Assembly (NCBI GenBank): GCA_903847605.1
Contig: CAINED010000078.1
Location: forward strand, 149,887-213,886
Length of the DNA: 64,000 nt
From: an uncultured Hyphomicrobiales bacterium
Lineage (GTDB): Bacteria; Pseudomonadota; Alphaproteobacteria; Rhizobiales; Beijerinckiaceae
Direction of reading: 5' to 3'
In this document: positions 39,601 through 48,304 of the stretch, in pieces
Position numbering within the stretch: the first letter of the stretch is position 1
How the letters are laid out: each line of letters starts with the position of its first letter
Made by a program: the position numbers and the translations under genes
Notes under the pieces: model-generated
Database searches by the model: none
What the model was told of the DNA's origin: nothing
The model's input: the letters and a program-made list of their open reading frames with translations, nothing else

Positions 39601-40188
39601 GACATAGAGCTTGCGGTCGAAAATCTGCGCGAGTTGGTCGATACGGGTCGCAGCGGCATCGGCGCGGCTTGCGGCGAGCGCGAGATCGAGCGGGCCATTG
39701 GGGCCGCCGGTCAGGGCGATCAGCCCGTCGCGGCATTCGCGCAAGAGATCGAGACCAACATGGGGCAGATCGCCCGGTTCCGGATCGAGCCAGGCGGAGG
39801 TCGCGAGCCGCATGAGATTCATGTAGCCGCGTTCGTCCGCCGCAAGCAGAACAACGGCTCCCCGGCCAGCCCGGCCATCGTCCGCGCGCGAGCCAAAAAT
39901 AGCGGCGTCGCCGAAATCCACGGTCGCGTGAATGCCGATGATCGGCTGAATGCCTTCCTTCGCGACCTTTTCGGAGAATTCGAGCGCGCCAAAGAGATTG
40001 TTCGTGTCGGTGATCGTCAGCGCCGGCTGGTCGTCGGCCTTGGCGAAGGAAATCAGCTTGCCGATCGGCAGCGCGCCCTCGCGCAGGGAAAAGGACGAGT
40101 GAACGTGCAGGTGGACGAAGCCGACAGCTTTCGCGATGTCGGCGAATGGTTTTGCTGTCGCCTCTGCCTGTTTCTGGTCGTCCATCAT
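36682..40188 (-). CDS. dnaE: DNA polymerase III alpha subunit
   Basis: A replicative polymerase of about 1168 residues. The N-terminal PHP domain begins H-L-H-V-H-S-S-F-S. The palm motif P-D-F-D-I-D-F supplies catalytic Asp430 and Asp432. The fingers, helix-hairpin-helix and C-terminal OB-fold parts follow. Length and motifs match DnaE1 rather than the error-prone DnaE2. I chose the ATG at 40188 (the ATG at 40185 is equally possible) over the upstream frame start at 40230. In relatives lolD-lolC-proS lie directly upstream; here small genes and a Bug gene intervene. Confidence 0.96.
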   Translation of the reverse strand: MMDDQKQAEATAKPFADIAKAVGFVHLHVHSSFSLREGALPIGKLISFAKADDQPALTITDTNNLFGALEFSEKVAKEGIQPIIGIHATVDFGDAAIFGSRADDGRAGRGAVVLLAADERGYMNLMRLATSAWLDPEPGDLPHVGLDLLRECRDGLIALTGGPNGPLDLALAASRADAAATRIDQLAQIFDRKLYVEIQRHGLGAEQQREPLLLDLAYRKGLPLVATNEPYFAARSDYEAHDALLCIADGTLVGEQDRRQVTPEHRFKTRKEMTQLFADLPEALSHSVEIAMRCHYRPRTRGPILPRFTSTDGTALDEVAELERQAKDGLRNRLETHGFAPGFTQEDYEKRLDFELSIIVKMKFPGYFLIVADFIKWAKGQGIPVGPGRGSGAGSLVAWSLTITDLDPMRFGLLFERFLNPERVSMPDFDIDFCQDRRDEVIRYVRQRYGVDRVAQIITFGSFLARGVMRNVGRVLEMPLGQVDKLAKLVPQNPAAPVSLKQALEGEPRLREAADQDDRVAMMLGIAEKLEGLYSNASTHAAGIVIGDRPLQELVPLYRDPKSDMPATQFNMKWVEPAGLVKFDFLGLKTLTTLATCVKLIAQRGIAIEIDKLPLDDKKTYEMMGRGETIGVFQVESAGMRKALAEMRADRLEDIIALVALYRPGPMANIPVYCAVKNGEDQADYIHPKIESVLKETHGVIIYQEQVMQIAQILSGYSLGEADLLRRAMGKKIKAEMDAQRERFVNGAVEGGLTKSKSNEIFDLLAKFADYGFNKSHAAAYALISYQTAWFKANYPVEFIAASMTLDKGNTDKLAEFRNEARRLDITVLPPSVNHSGVDFEVHKQADGAYAIRYALSAVKGVGEGQAAALVASRGESKFRDLGDFARRINPREVNKKVLESLCAAGAFDELERDRARAFAAMEMVLAVANRMQAEAQAGQAGLFGASSEEGSIAIPKVQSWTAAEKLRREFDAIGFFLSGHPLDDYQGVLKRLRVDRWATFARAVKQGASAGRLAAVVLDRAERRTKSGSKMGIVTLSDPSGQYEAIMFQEGLNQYRDLLEKGAAVLVTLQASVEGEDVRARITTVEPLEAAANKVQTGLRIFLRDHEPLGSITQRLAVRGEGEVSLVLMLEKERSEVEVRLPGKFRVTPQIAGAIKAIPGIVAVEQV

Positions 40189-40310
40189 CGCCCCGGATCG
40201 CCAATCGCGAATCGCAAGAATTCGAGCCACGATCTTCCGACATGATGTCAGGCGGGTCGAGCGCTCAGAGCCTGCGGCCCGGCTTTCTCCCCGCCTTCAA
40301 CAGGTCAGGT

Positions 40311-40409
40311 TCAGGCGCCGGCAAGCGCGATATTCAGAAGCGCGATAAAGGACACGAAAGCGGCGAGCGCCGCGACTTCGACAGCGTCTTCCAGCAGGGT
40401 ACGTAGCAT
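40311..40409 (-). CDS. Putative 32-residue single-helix membrane peptide
   Basis: A minus-strand ATG at 40409, preceded by GGAGAGCCGAG (GGAG about 8 bases upstream), opens a 32-codon frame. An acidic amphipathic N-terminus (L-L-E-D-A-V-E-V) is followed by one hydrophobic helix rich in Ala, Leu and Ile. It ends with TGA at 40311. Ribosome binding site, composition and hydrophobicity are consistent with a real small membrane protein, but the length is too short to be sure. Confidence 0.45.
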   Translation of the reverse strand: MLRTLLEDAVEVAALAAFVSFIALLNIALAGA

Positions 40410-40549
40410 CTCGGCTCTCCAGATTCCCGATAAAGACACTTTATGTTTTTGCTTTGTTCTTGTCGAATGAAACCCGACTTGGCGGGACCGACATGTTATT
40501 TTATCGTTAACGGCGCTGGGGTGTGCACGCTTTCCACAAGGAGGCTTAC

Positions 40550-40744
40550 ATGCTCGATCGCTATACAGCCCGCGCCCTGATGGACCTCGGCCAACTCTCG
40601 CCTGAAAAATATCTGCGGCTTTATCGAAACGAGTTGCGGGCGCAGCGCGAGAAGGCCGAACGCGAACGTCACGACGCTCCCGCACGCGATGCACAATCGG
40701 AACCGGCGCAGCCGCGCAAGCCGGACCGATCAATCCGCCACTGA
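40550..40744 (+). CDS. Small charged hypothetical protein
   Basis: A 64-residue protein. The ATG at 40550 has a near-perfect ribosome binding site (AAGGAGG) seven bases upstream. The N-terminal half looks like a folded helical unit (L-D-R-Y-T-A-R-A-L-M-D-L-G-Q-L-S-P-E-K-Y-type pattern); the C-terminal half is rich in Arg, Glu, Gln and Pro and probably disordered. It converges with the Bug gene at 40746, one base apart, and diverges from the 32-residue peptide gene. No family recognised. Confidence 0.65.
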   Translation: MLDRYTARALMDLGQLSPEKYLRLYRNELRAQREKAERERHDAPARDAQSEPAQPRKPDRSIRH

Positions 40745-40745
40745 T

Positions 40746-41783
40746 CTAGTTGCCCGCGTAGATCTTGCGGACCCGCTCGACGATCTCGGGCGGGGCGCGG
40801 TAGGCCTGTGCGATGAGGTCAGCCAGTTCGCTGCCGGACACGAACTGCACTTCGAGCTTTCGCTTGCCCGCCTCCTCCATAAACTCCTTGTCGGTGAGAC
40901 TGTCGGCAAAGGCCTTGCGCAGGACCTCGAGCCTGTCGGCCGGGAGTCCCGGCGGCGCGATGAAGGGCCGTCCGCCCACTTGCGGGGCTAACATCAGTTC
41001 GACGGTGCGCCGGTCGCGCTCGTCAGAGATATGTTCCAGCGCCAGCGGCACGTCCGGCAGGTCCGGATGCTTCTTCAGCGCCATCTGGACGAGCATCCTG
41101 ATCCTGTTTTCGCGCAGCCACGGCTCCCTGGTCACCTTCAGCGTCGACCAGAATATGGCGGGATAGCCTTCGACTTCGCCATTCTCGACGGCCAGCAGCG
41201 AGCGCGTAGCGCCGGGATAGCCGACGATCAGCTTGATTTTCGTGCCGGCGAATTCATTGAGCGCGCGCGCATATTGGGAGCTGATCGACCCCTGCACCCC
41301 CGCCATCAAGGTTTCGCGCTCGCGCAAGGCCGCAAAGTTCTGCGCCGCCGACGTATGCCAGGCGAAGGTGACGGAGACCTCGCTGTTGGCAGAACCGATA
41401 TAGCCGAGGCGTGTCGCGTCGAATTTCGACGGCCCCGGCGCGAACAGCGGCTGGAACGGCACCGTGTTCTGCACCTGCGCCAGGATCGTTCCGTCGTTGC
41501 GCGCGACATTGGCAAGGTAGTTGGTGGCGACGATGCCGCCAGCGCCGACCATGTTCTTGACGACGAACTTCGGTTGACCCGGCAGGTGGCGCTCCATGTA
41601 GCGCACAATCAGCCGCGCATAGGCGTCATAACCGCCGCCCGCTTCCGAAGCCACGATCATGTCGATGGTCTTGCCGCGATAGAAGTCGGCGACATCGGCA
41701 AACGCCGGAAAGCCGAAAATGAAACTGCCGACACTTGCGAATGCGAGACGCGCCGCCCGTGCGGCCGAATGCGCTGGAAACAT
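40746..41783 (-). CDS. Bug/TctC-family substrate-binding protein
   Basis: About 345 residues. A signal peptide ends near F-A-D-V-A-D, then [24 protein letters not shown], the same Bug subgroup as the protein at 30223-31284. The ATG at 41783 has GGGAGGAAGG upstream. It lies on the same strand as lolD and dnaE and separates them. No TctA/TctB genes are present. Confidence 0.9.
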   Translation of the reverse strand: MFPAHSAARAARLAFASVGSFIFGFPAFADVADFYRGKTIDMIVASEAGGGYDAYARLIVRYMERHLPGQPKFVVKNMVGAGGIVATNYLANVARNDGTILAQVQNTVPFQPLFAPGPSKFDATRLGYIGSANSEVSVTFAWHTSAAQNFAALRERETLMAGVQGSISSQYARALNEFAGTKIKLIVGYPGATRSLLAVENGEVEGYPAIFWSTLKVTREPWLRENRIRMLVQMALKKHPDLPDVPLALEHISDERDRRTVELMLAPQVGGRPFIAPPGLPADRLEVLRKAFADSLTDKEFMEEAGKRKLEVQFVSGSELADLIAQAYRAPPEIVERVRKIYAGN

Positions 41784-41837
41784 GGACCTTCCTCCCGACG
41801 ACATCTTGGCCTTTTGCCGGGGCAGATTCCAGATCGG

Positions 41838-42530
41838 CTATTCGACTTCCACGACCTTGCCGTCCTGCAGCGTCACGCGGCGGTCCATGCGGCGGGCCAG
41901 CTCCATGTTGTGGGTGGCGACGAGCGCCGCGAGGCCCGAGGCGCGCACAAGCTGCGTCAGCGCACCAAAGACGTGGTCGGCGGTTTTCGGATCGAGATTG
42001 CCGGTCGGCTCATCGGCCAGGAGAAGGCGAGGCCGGTTGGCGACGGCGCGGGCGATGGCGACACGTTGCTGTTCGCCGCCTGAAAGTTCGGCTGGCCGGT
42101 GCTGCAGGCGTTCCCCGAGGCCGAGATAAACAAGCAATTCCCGGGCGCGCTCCGTGGCGACCCGTTTCGAAAGTCCCCGGATGAGTTGCGGCATCATCAC
42201 ATTCTCCAGCGCGCTGAACTCGCCGAGCAGGTGATGGAATTGATAGACGAAACCGATCTCGGTTCGGCGCATGGCCGTGCGCTGGGCGTCGCCGAGATGC
42301 GCGGTCTGTGACTCGCCGACCCAGATCTCGCCGGCATCAGGCCTTTCGAGAAGCCCCGCCAGATGCAGCAATGTGGACTTTCCGGCGCCCGATGGCGCGA
42401 TCAGCGCGACAGACTGGCCCGGCCAAAGTGTGAGATCCGCGCCGCGCAAGACTTCCAGCGCCTCGCCGGCCTGCCGGTAGCAGCGCACGACGTCCTGCAG
42501 CTCGAGCGCGGGATGAGGAGCTTGTTCCAT
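41838..42530 (-). CDS. lolD: Lipoprotein-releasing ABC transporter ATPase LolD
   Basis: A 230-residue ABC ATPase with Walker [10 protein letters not shown], signature L-S-G-G-E-Q-Q-R and Walker [13 protein letters not shown]. With the FtsX-fold permease encoded 5 bases upstream it extracts mature lipoproteins from the inner membrane for LolA. The ATG at 42530 follows the lolC stop directly; a longer frame to 42584 would overlap lolC. Confidence 0.94.
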   Translation of the reverse strand: MEQAPHPALELQDVVRCYRQAGEALEVLRGADLTLWPGQSVALIAPSGAGKSTLLHLAGLLERPDAGEIWVGESQTAHLGDAQRTAMRRTEIGFVYQFHHLLGEFSALENVMMPQLIRGLSKRVATERARELLVYLGLGERLQHRPAELSGGEQQRVAIARAVANRPRLLLADEPTGNLDPKTADHVFGALTQLVRASGLAALVATHNMELARRMDRRVTLQDGKVVEVE

Positions 42531-42535
42531 CCCGA

Positions 42536-43831
42536 TCACTCGTACCTCAGTGCATCGACCGGATCGAGCCGGGCGGCGCGCCACGAAGGATAGATCGTCG
42601 CGAGGATCGAAAGCGTCAGCGACAGGAGCACGACCGACATCACGTCGCCGAACCGGATAACGGATGGTAATTGACTGAGAAAATAATATGTTGGATCGAA
42701 CATATTCATGTTTAGGATTCGGTTGAGAAACACCCGGATGCTCTCGAGATTGCGCGCGATGAGCACGCCGAGGAGGAAGCCCGCCGCCGTACCGGCGATG
42801 CCGATGGAAACGCCCGTCAGCAGGAACACCCTCATGATTGCGCCGCCTGTCGCGCCCATGGTCCGCAGAATGGCGATGGCCCTGCCCTTGTCCTTCACCA
42901 GCATGGTGAGGCCGGAAATGATGCTGAGGGAGGCGACGAGAACGATCAGGGTCAGGATGAAGAACATCACGGTGCGTTCGACGCGCAGCGCCTCGAAGAA
43001 CGTCTGATTGCGCTGGCGCCAGTCGATCATCAGCAGCGGTTCGTCCAGCGCCTTCTCGATGCGCGCACGGATCTCGTCCATCCGGTCGGGATCGTCGACG
43101 AAGGCCTCGATGACCGTCGCCTGACCCTCGCGATTGAAATAATTCTGCGCTTCCTCGAGCGCCATGTAGACGAAGATATTGTCGAATTCCGAGACGCCGA
43201 TCTGGAAAATTGCCACCACCGGATAGGCCTTGATGCGCGGGGCCATGCCGAAGGGCGTCGCCTCGCCGCGGGCCGTCAGGATCGAGATGGTGTCGCCGAT
43301 GCGCACACCGAGATTGTCGGCCATGCGCTGGCCGATGGCGACGCCCTCGGACGTGTCGAAACCATCGAGCGTGCCCAGTTTAACATTCGACCCAATGCCC
43401 GGCAGGCGCTTGATGTCCTTTTCGCGCACGCCACGCACGAGCGCGCCCGTCTGCTGCATACGCGATGAAACGCCCGCTGCACCCTCGACCATCGGCAGGA
43501 CGAATTTCATGCCCTGCACCTTTTCCAGGCGGCCGATCACCTCGTCGTAGTTTTCCAGCGCCTTGCCGCTCGCCTGCAGGAACAGGTGGCCGTTCACGCC
43601 GATGATCTTGTTCATCAGTTCGAGGTGGAAGCCGTTCATCACGGACATCACGACAATGAGCGTGGCGACGGCGACCATGATTGCGAGAAAGGAAATCGCC
43701 GCGATCACCGAAGGCAGGAAGCGGCTGCGCCGGGCGCGCAGGTAGCGCAGCGCGAGCATCCATTCGAACCGGGCGAAGGGCCGCGTCCGGTTCGGTTCGG
43801 CTTCGACGGGTGAAGCGGCTGGCGACGCCAT
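42536..43831 (-). CDS. lolC: Lipoprotein-releasing ABC transporter permease LolC/LolE
   Basis: 431 residues. An N-terminal cytoplasmic segment leads to a transmembrane helix (about 40-62), a large periplasmic domain (about 65-280), then three helices of the FtsX domain at the C-terminus. One permease gene only, as in alphaproteobacteria where a single LolC/E hybrid homodimerises. It starts 4 bases after the proS stop and is followed 5 bases later by lolD. Confidence 0.92.
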   Translation of the reverse strand: MASPAASPVEAEPNRTRPFARFEWMLALRYLRARRSRFLPSVIAAISFLAIMVAVATLIVVMSVMNGFHLELMNKIIGVNGHLFLQASGKALENYDEVIGRLEKVQGMKFVLPMVEGAAGVSSRMQQTGALVRGVREKDIKRLPGIGSNVKLGTLDGFDTSEGVAIGQRMADNLGVRIGDTISILTARGEATPFGMAPRIKAYPVVAIFQIGVSEFDNIFVYMALEEAQNYFNREGQATVIEAFVDDPDRMDEIRARIEKALDEPLLMIDWRQRNQTFFEALRVERTVMFFILTLIVLVASLSIISGLTMLVKDKGRAIAILRTMGATGGAIMRVFLLTGVSIGIAGTAAGFLLGVLIARNLESIRVFLNRILNMNMFDPTYYFLSQLPSVIRFGDVMSVVLLSLTLSILATIYPSWRAARLDPVDALRYE

Positions 43832-43835
43832 GCGG

Positions 43836-45161
43836 TCAGCGCGCCGTCAGCTTGTTGACGACTTCATCAGGCGAAAGGCTCTCCCGCTCGCCGGAACGGC
43901 GGTTCTTCAATTCGATCTTGCCTTCGGCGAGCCCCTTGGGGCCGACGATCACCTGCCAGGGCAGACCGATGAGGTCCAGCGTGGCAAACTTGGCGCCGGG
44001 GCGCTCGTCGCGGTCGTCGTAGAGAACGTCGAGGCCGGCCTTGCCGAGCTTGGCGTAGAGATCGGCGCAGGCGGCGTCGGTCGCTACGTCGCCGGCTTTC
44101 AGATTCGCGAGGCCCACGTGGAAGGGCGCGACCGCATCAGGCCATATGATGCCGCTCTCGTCGTGGCTCGCCTCAATGATGGCGGCGGCGAGGCGCGAGG
44201 GGCCAATGCCGTAGGAACCCATCTGCACCGCGACCTCTTTCCCGTCGGGGCCGTTCACCACGGCCTTCATGGGGTCGGAATACTTTGTGCCGAAGTAGAA
44301 AATATGGCCGACCTCGATGCCGCGCGCCGTGACGCGTTCGGCTTCCGGGACGGCCGCCCAGGCTGCCTCATCATGCATCTCGGAGGTGGCGGCATAGCGT
44401 CCCGTCCAGTGATCGAACAGGCCCTGCATGACCGCGCGGTCATCGAAGGCCACATCCTGCGGCGGGGCCTCATAGCCCAGAAAATCCTTGTGGCAGTAAA
44501 CTTCGCTCTCGCCGGTCGTGGCGAGAATGATGAACTCGTGGCTGAGGTTGCCGCCGATGGGGCCGGTGTCGGCGCGCATCGGGATCGCCTTGAGGCCCAT
44601 GCGCGCAAACGTCCGCAGATAGGCGGCGAACATCTGGTTATAGGAATGGCGCGCGCCTTCGGCGTCGAGATCGAAGGAATAGGCGTCCTTCATCAGGAAT
44701 TCGCGCGAGCGCATGACACCGAAACGCGGCCGCACTTCGTCGCGGAATTTCCACTGGATGTGGTAGAGATTGAGCGGCAGATCCTTGTAGGAGCGCACGG
44801 AGCCGCGGAAGATTTCCGTGATCATCTCCTCGTTCGTCGGGCCGTAAAGCATGTCGCGCTCGTGCCGGTCCTCGATGCGCAGCATCTCCTTGCCATAGTC
44901 GTCGTAACGCCCTGATTCCCGCCAGAGTTCGGCAGGTTGAATCGTCGGCATCAGAAGCTCGACGGCCCCTGCCCGGTTCTGTTCCTCGCGGATGATGTTG
45001 CAGATCTTGGTCAGCACGCGATGGCCGAGCGGCAGCCAGGCATAGATGCCCGCGGTCTCCTGCCGGATCATGCCCGCCCGCAGCATCAGGCGGTGGGACA
45101 CGATTTCGGCTTCCTTGGGTGTCTCCCGGAGGATGGGCAGGAAGTAACGGGAAAGGCGCAT
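43836..45161 (-). CDS. proS: Prolyl-tRNA synthetase (short alphaproteobacterial form)
   Basis: A 441-residue class II synthetase. Motif 1 is near residues 30-60, motif 2 has [17 protein letters not shown], and motif 3 (G-I-G-P-S-R) is present, with a C-terminal anticodon-binding domain. At this length it lacks the roughly 180-residue INS editing domain found in E. coli ProRS, normal for alphaproteobacteria. The ATG at 45161 is used; the TTG one codon earlier is unlikely. Confidence 0.95.
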   Translation of the reverse strand: MRLSRYFLPILRETPKEAEIVSHRLMLRAGMIRQETAGIYAWLPLGHRVLTKICNIIREEQNRAGAVELLMPTIQPAELWRESGRYDDYGKEMLRIEDRHERDMLYGPTNEEMITEIFRGSVRSYKDLPLNLYHIQWKFRDEVRPRFGVMRSREFLMKDAYSFDLDAEGARHSYNQMFAAYLRTFARMGLKAIPMRADTGPIGGNLSHEFIILATTGESEVYCHKDFLGYEAPPQDVAFDDRAVMQGLFDHWTGRYAATSEMHDEAAWAAVPEAERVTARGIEVGHIFYFGTKYSDPMKAVVNGPDGKEVAVQMGSYGIGPSRLAAAIIEASHDESGIIWPDAVAPFHVGLANLKAGDVATDAACADLYAKLGKAGLDVLYDDRDERPGAKFATLDLIGLPWQVIVGPKGLAEGKIELKNRRSGERESLSPDEVVNKLTAR

Positions 45162-45897
45162 CAAGAGAGTCCTGTTGGGAGGCGCCCCGGGGGGCGCGAA
45201 TCGTCGAAAGCAAACATATAGCGAAAGCCAACGCAGCCTGCTCCCGCGCCGCCTTCATGCGCCGGAATTGTAGCGAGCGGCAAGCGTTGAAATCCGATTC
45301 GCGGCCGGGCGTTTTCGGCATCCGGATTCTTCGGGGCGCATTAACCGCAGGGGCCTCAGGCCCATGCCAAAGGGGTGCGACAGAAGCGACAGATAGATCG
45401 GTACCTATGCATTTTTTGCAAGAAGGGCATGATTTTTCAATATTGGCTTGAAAAGGTGATGACAAGTTCCAAAGCTTCGACTAGCGTCCGCCTCGCACTC
45501 TTAAAGGAGGCCGCGACCGGACCAACCGGCGTGCATAATCCAAGTCGCGGGAGGAAACTCCAATCCGGAATGGCCTCAAGGCCAAAGGCAAAAGCCACCC
45601 CGTGACGCGGCCCGGCTGCGGTACGGACAAAAGTTTCCGAGTGGAGTTTTGACGGCTTACTGACACGGGGCGATGATCGGAAACGATCTCGCCTTTTTTC
45701 TTGCCTTGCTTTCACTCATTACTTCTACGCGCACCTCCCGAAACCGGATCTCTGCCCATGCGCGAACTTGGTCGACATTCCATCGTCGGCTTCGACCTGA
45801 GGCTTTGGCCCATTCTCGATATGGGCGAGCCGAAGCGGCTAGCCTTGCGCATCCCCGGCATCGACAAAGCGAGCAGCATCGCGGACGCCAAAGTCGT
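45162..45897. other. 736-base intergenic region upstream of proS
   Basis: This is the longest gene-poor stretch in the window, between the proS start and the tgt stop (both minus strand). It is lower in GC around 45380-45480. Short frames on both strands (45375-45605, 45437-45715, 45657-45980) have poor starts and no recognisable domains. A candidate structured RNA lies at 45555-45649. On the plus strand TTGCAA and AATATT, 17 bases apart near 45415-45443, could form a weak promoter aimed at that element. Confidence 0.5.
45555..45649 (+). ncRNA. Candidate structured RNA
   Basis: The ends pair over a long range: AAACTCCA (45555-45562) with TGGAGTTT (45642-45649), continuing after one mismatch and one bulge with a further six pairs, including GGAA with TTCC (45635-45638). 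Inside are TGGCC-TCAA-GGCCA (45571-45584) and several 3-base GC hairpins. It matches no RNA family I know; it is not a tRNA, 4.5S RNA or RNase P RNA. The element may lie on either strand; on the minus strand it would be in the proS leader. Confidence 0.3.
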
Positions 45898-47055
45898 TCA
45901 GCTCTCCGTGGGTGGATCCAGCGGCACGCGCGTCTCTTCCTCGACTTCGCCGCGCGCCCATTGCGCTTTCGTTTCGCCATAGAAATCGGAGAAACGTCCC
46001 TCGGCGATCGCCTTGCGCATGCCGGCCATCAGATCCTGATAGTAATGCAGGTTGGCCCAGGTCAGAAGCATCATGCCAAGGATTTCGCCGGACTTGAAAA
46101 GGTGATGCAGATAGGCGCGCGAATAGTCGCGCGCAGCCGGACAAAGCGAACGCAAATCCAGTGGGCGAGAATCGTCAGCATAGCGCGCGTTCTTGATGTT
46201 GATGCGCCCGAAGCGGGTATAGGCGAGGCCGTGGCGTCCCGCGCGCGTCGGCATCACGCAATCGAACATGTCGACGCCGCGCCGAACGGATTCCAGGAGA
46301 TCGTCCGGCGTGCCGACGCCCATGAGGTAGCGCGGCTTTTCCTGTGGCAGATAGGGAACGACCGTTTCGATCATGTCGAGCATCACGGCCTGCGGTTCAC
46401 CCACGGCGAGGCCGCCGATGGCAAGGCCGTGGAAGTCCATTTCCGCGAGGGCCTTCGCGCTGTCGACGCGCAGCTTGTGATTGTCGCCGCCCTGCACGAT
46501 GCCGAAAATCGCCCTGCCCTCTTTCTCAAAGAAGGCCTTGCGCGAGCGCTCCGCCCAGCGCAGCGACAGGAGCATGGCGCGTTCGACCTCCTGTGGCGTC
46601 GCCGGCAGTTTCACGCATTCATCGAACTGCATGTGGATGTCGGAATCCAGAAGGTGCTGGATTTCCATGGAGCGTTCGGGCGTCAGCAGGTGTTTCGAGC
46701 CGTCGATGTGCGACTGGAACCGCACGCCGTTCTCATCGAGCTTGCGCAGCTTCGACAGCGACATCACCTGAAATCCGCCGCTGTCGGTAAGAATGGGATG
46801 CGGCCAGTTCATGAACTTGTGCAACCCGCCGAGTTCAGCGACGCGCTCCGCGCCCGGCCGCAACATCAGGTGATAGACATTGCCGAGCACGATATCCGCG
46901 CCGAGCGCCTTGACCTGATCGGCATACATCGCCTTGACGGTTCCGGCCGTTCCAACGGGCATGAAGGCGGGCGTGCGGATCGCGCCCCGCGGCATGGAAA
47001 TGACGCCCGTGCGGGCGGCGCCATCGGTTCCGTTGATCGTGAATTTGAACGCCAT
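45898..47055 (-). CDS. tgt: tRNA-guanine transglycosylase, zinc site degenerate
   Basis: A 385-residue TIM-barrel enzyme exchanging guanine-34 for preQ1 in tRNAs with GUN anticodons. The catalytic aspartates are kept, in D-S-G-G-F-Q and in [10 protein letters not shown]. The usual zinc ligands C-x-C-x-x-C...H are not: by alignment on Y-S-R-A-Y-L-H-H the positions read S-L-C-P-A-A, and the later T-x-H-N-L is T-W-A-N-L, so three of four ligands are lost. The ATG at 47055 gives the family start. It works with queA, about 1.2 kb upstream. Confidence 0.93.
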   Translation of the reverse strand: MAFKFTINGTDGAARTGVISMPRGAIRTPAFMPVGTAGTVKAMYADQVKALGADIVLGNVYHLMLRPGAERVAELGGLHKFMNWPHPILTDSGGFQVMSLSKLRKLDENGVRFQSHIDGSKHLLTPERSMEIQHLLDSDIHMQFDECVKLPATPQEVERAMLLSLRWAERSRKAFFEKEGRAIFGIVQGGDNHKLRVDSAKALAEMDFHGLAIGGLAVGEPQAVMLDMIETVVPYLPQEKPRYLMGVGTPDDLLESVRRGVDMFDCVMPTRAGRHGLAYTRFGRINIKNARYADDSRPLDLRSLCPAARDYSRAYLHHLFKSGEILGMMLLTWANLHYYQDLMAGMRKAIAEGRFSDFYGETKAQWARGEVEEETRVPLDPPTES

Positions 47056-47191
47056 GCCCCCGCTTCCGATTTGCCCGTCTTTTGACAGGACGTTTCGCCT
47101 AACATTTGGCCGGGAAAATGTCCTCAGCCGATTGGACTTGCAGGAAGCTGTTTTCAGACCGAACATGCCGGGAAGTGTGAGGGAGGAAGCT

Positions 47192-48148
47192 ATGCGCAAG
47201 TCCGTTGTTGCCGCCATTCTCGCGGCAACCGCCACTTTTGGTTCCGCAACGGCCCAGCCCACGGGCTACCGCCTCATGGTCGGCGTGCAGGCCGGCGCCA
47301 CTACCGATACGACGGCGCGGCTTCTGGCCGAACGCATGCGCATCAGCCTCAACGACAGCGTCGTCGTCGAGAACCGGCCCGGCGCGGGCCAGCGCGTCGC
47401 GATGGCGGAACTTCTGAAATCGCCTGCCGATGGGCGCACCATGCTGCTGAGCGCCAGCGCGCTCTATTCCATCGTGCCGCATATTTATGGCGAGAAGACC
47501 GGCTTCGACCCCATGAAGGATGTGATCCCGGTTTCGCGCGCCGTCGCCTTTCAGGTCGGCGTCGGCGCATCGATGCAGTCGGGCGCGACAAATATCGCCG
47601 AATTCGTCGCCTGGGCGAAAGCAAACCCGCAGAAGGCATCCTACGGATCGCCGGGGCCGGGCACGAGTTCGCATCTCACGGGCATCCTCCTTTCGCAGGC
47701 GATCGGCATTGCCATGGCGCATGTGCCCTATCGCGGCGGCGCGCCGATGATCGCAGACCTGACCGCCGGGCACATCCCATTGATGTTCACGTCGATCTCC
47801 GATTATCCCGAACATGCGAAAGCCGGAAAGCTGCGCATTCTCGCCAGCGCAGGCCCGAAGCGTTCGCCCGCCGCGCCCGATGTGCCGACGTTGCGCGAAC
47901 AGGGCATCGACATCGCCTTCGAGGCGGGCTTCGACATGCATGTGCGCGCGGGAACGCCAGCGGAAATGGTGAAGCGTCTCCATGCCGCCATAGCCGCCGC
48001 GGTCCGCGATCCGGAAGTCTCGAAGAAACTCGAGACGATGGGCGTTCAGCCGCGCGGCTCGACGCCGGAAGAATTGCTGAAGTGGCAGGCCGCCGAAATC
48101 AAGTTCTGGGAAGCGCCGGTTAAGGCGAGCGGCTACAAGGGGGAATGA
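47192..48148 (+). CDS. Bug/TctC-family substrate-binding protein
   Basis: About 318 residues. The ATG at 47192 has GAGGGAGGAAG upstream and starts a signal peptide ending near S-A-T-A-Q-P. The mature N-terminus ([18 protein letters not shown]) and V-V-E-N-R-P-G-A-G are Bug-family hallmarks. A longer frame from 46934 overlaps tgt and is not used. It lies on the opposite strand between tgt and queA, which are usually adjacent, and REP-like repeats follow its stop, so it looks inserted. Confidence 0.9.
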   Translation: MRKSVVAAILAATATFGSATAQPTGYRLMVGVQAGATTDTTARLLAERMRISLNDSVVVENRPGAGQRVAMAELLKSPADGRTMLLSASALYSIVPHIYGEKTGFDPMKDVIPVSRAVAFQVGVGASMQSGATNIAEFVAWAKANPQKASYGSPGPGTSSHLTGILLSQAIGIAMAHVPYRGGAPMIADLTAGHIPLMFTSISDYPEHAKAGKLRILASAGPKRSPAAPDVPTLREQGIDIAFEAGFDMHVRAGTPAEMVKRLHAAIAAAVRDPEVSKKLETMGVQPRGSTPEELLKWQAAEIKFWEAPVKASGYKGE

Positions 48149-48171
48149 GATTTCTCTTTCGAGGCGCGAAA

Positions 48172-48216
48172 CCCTCGTGCTTCGAGACGGCGCTTCGCGC
48201 CTCCTCAGCATGAGGG
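48172..48216 (-). repeat. REP-like palindromic element, copy A
   Basis: On the minus strand it reads CCCTCATGCTGAGGAGGCGC...CGTCTCGAAGCACGAGGG. It is an inverted relative of copy B at 48240-48288. The C-C-T-C-A-x-x-C-T-G-A-G-G-A-G ... T-C-T-C-G-A-A-x-x-A-C-G-A-G-G layout is a recurrent intergenic repeat in Hyphomicrobiales genomes. Confidence 0.75.
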
Positions 48217-48239
48217 TTTTGGGAATTGCCCGCTTTTAG

Positions 48240-48288
48240 CCCTCTTCCTGAGGAGCTTTGCGCAGCAATGCGTCTCGAAGGACGAGGG
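48240..48288 (+). repeat. REP-like palindromic element, copy B
   Basis: Reads CCCTCTTCCTGAGGAG...GCGTCTCGAAGGACGAGGG. With copy A in the opposite orientation 24 bases away, it forms a pair like a bacterial interspersed mosaic element. The pair lies between the convergent 3' ends of the Bug gene and queA, where it can form a bidirectional hairpin block. Confidence 0.75.
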
Positions 48289-48304
48289 CGAGCAACAAAC
48301 CCAA

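Noticed and set aside
40410..40549. LexA box upstream of the 64-codon gene (GTTC-N7-ATGA)
   Set aside because: Only one half-site matches.
45375..45605. 76-codon plus-strand frame in the proS-tgt gap
   Set aside because: No recognisable family and no good ribosome binding site; part of it is taken up by the candidate RNA.
45657..45980. 107-codon Arg-rich minus-strand frame
   Set aside because: Overlaps the tgt 3' end and its Arg/Lys/Cys composition is typical of a shadow frame.
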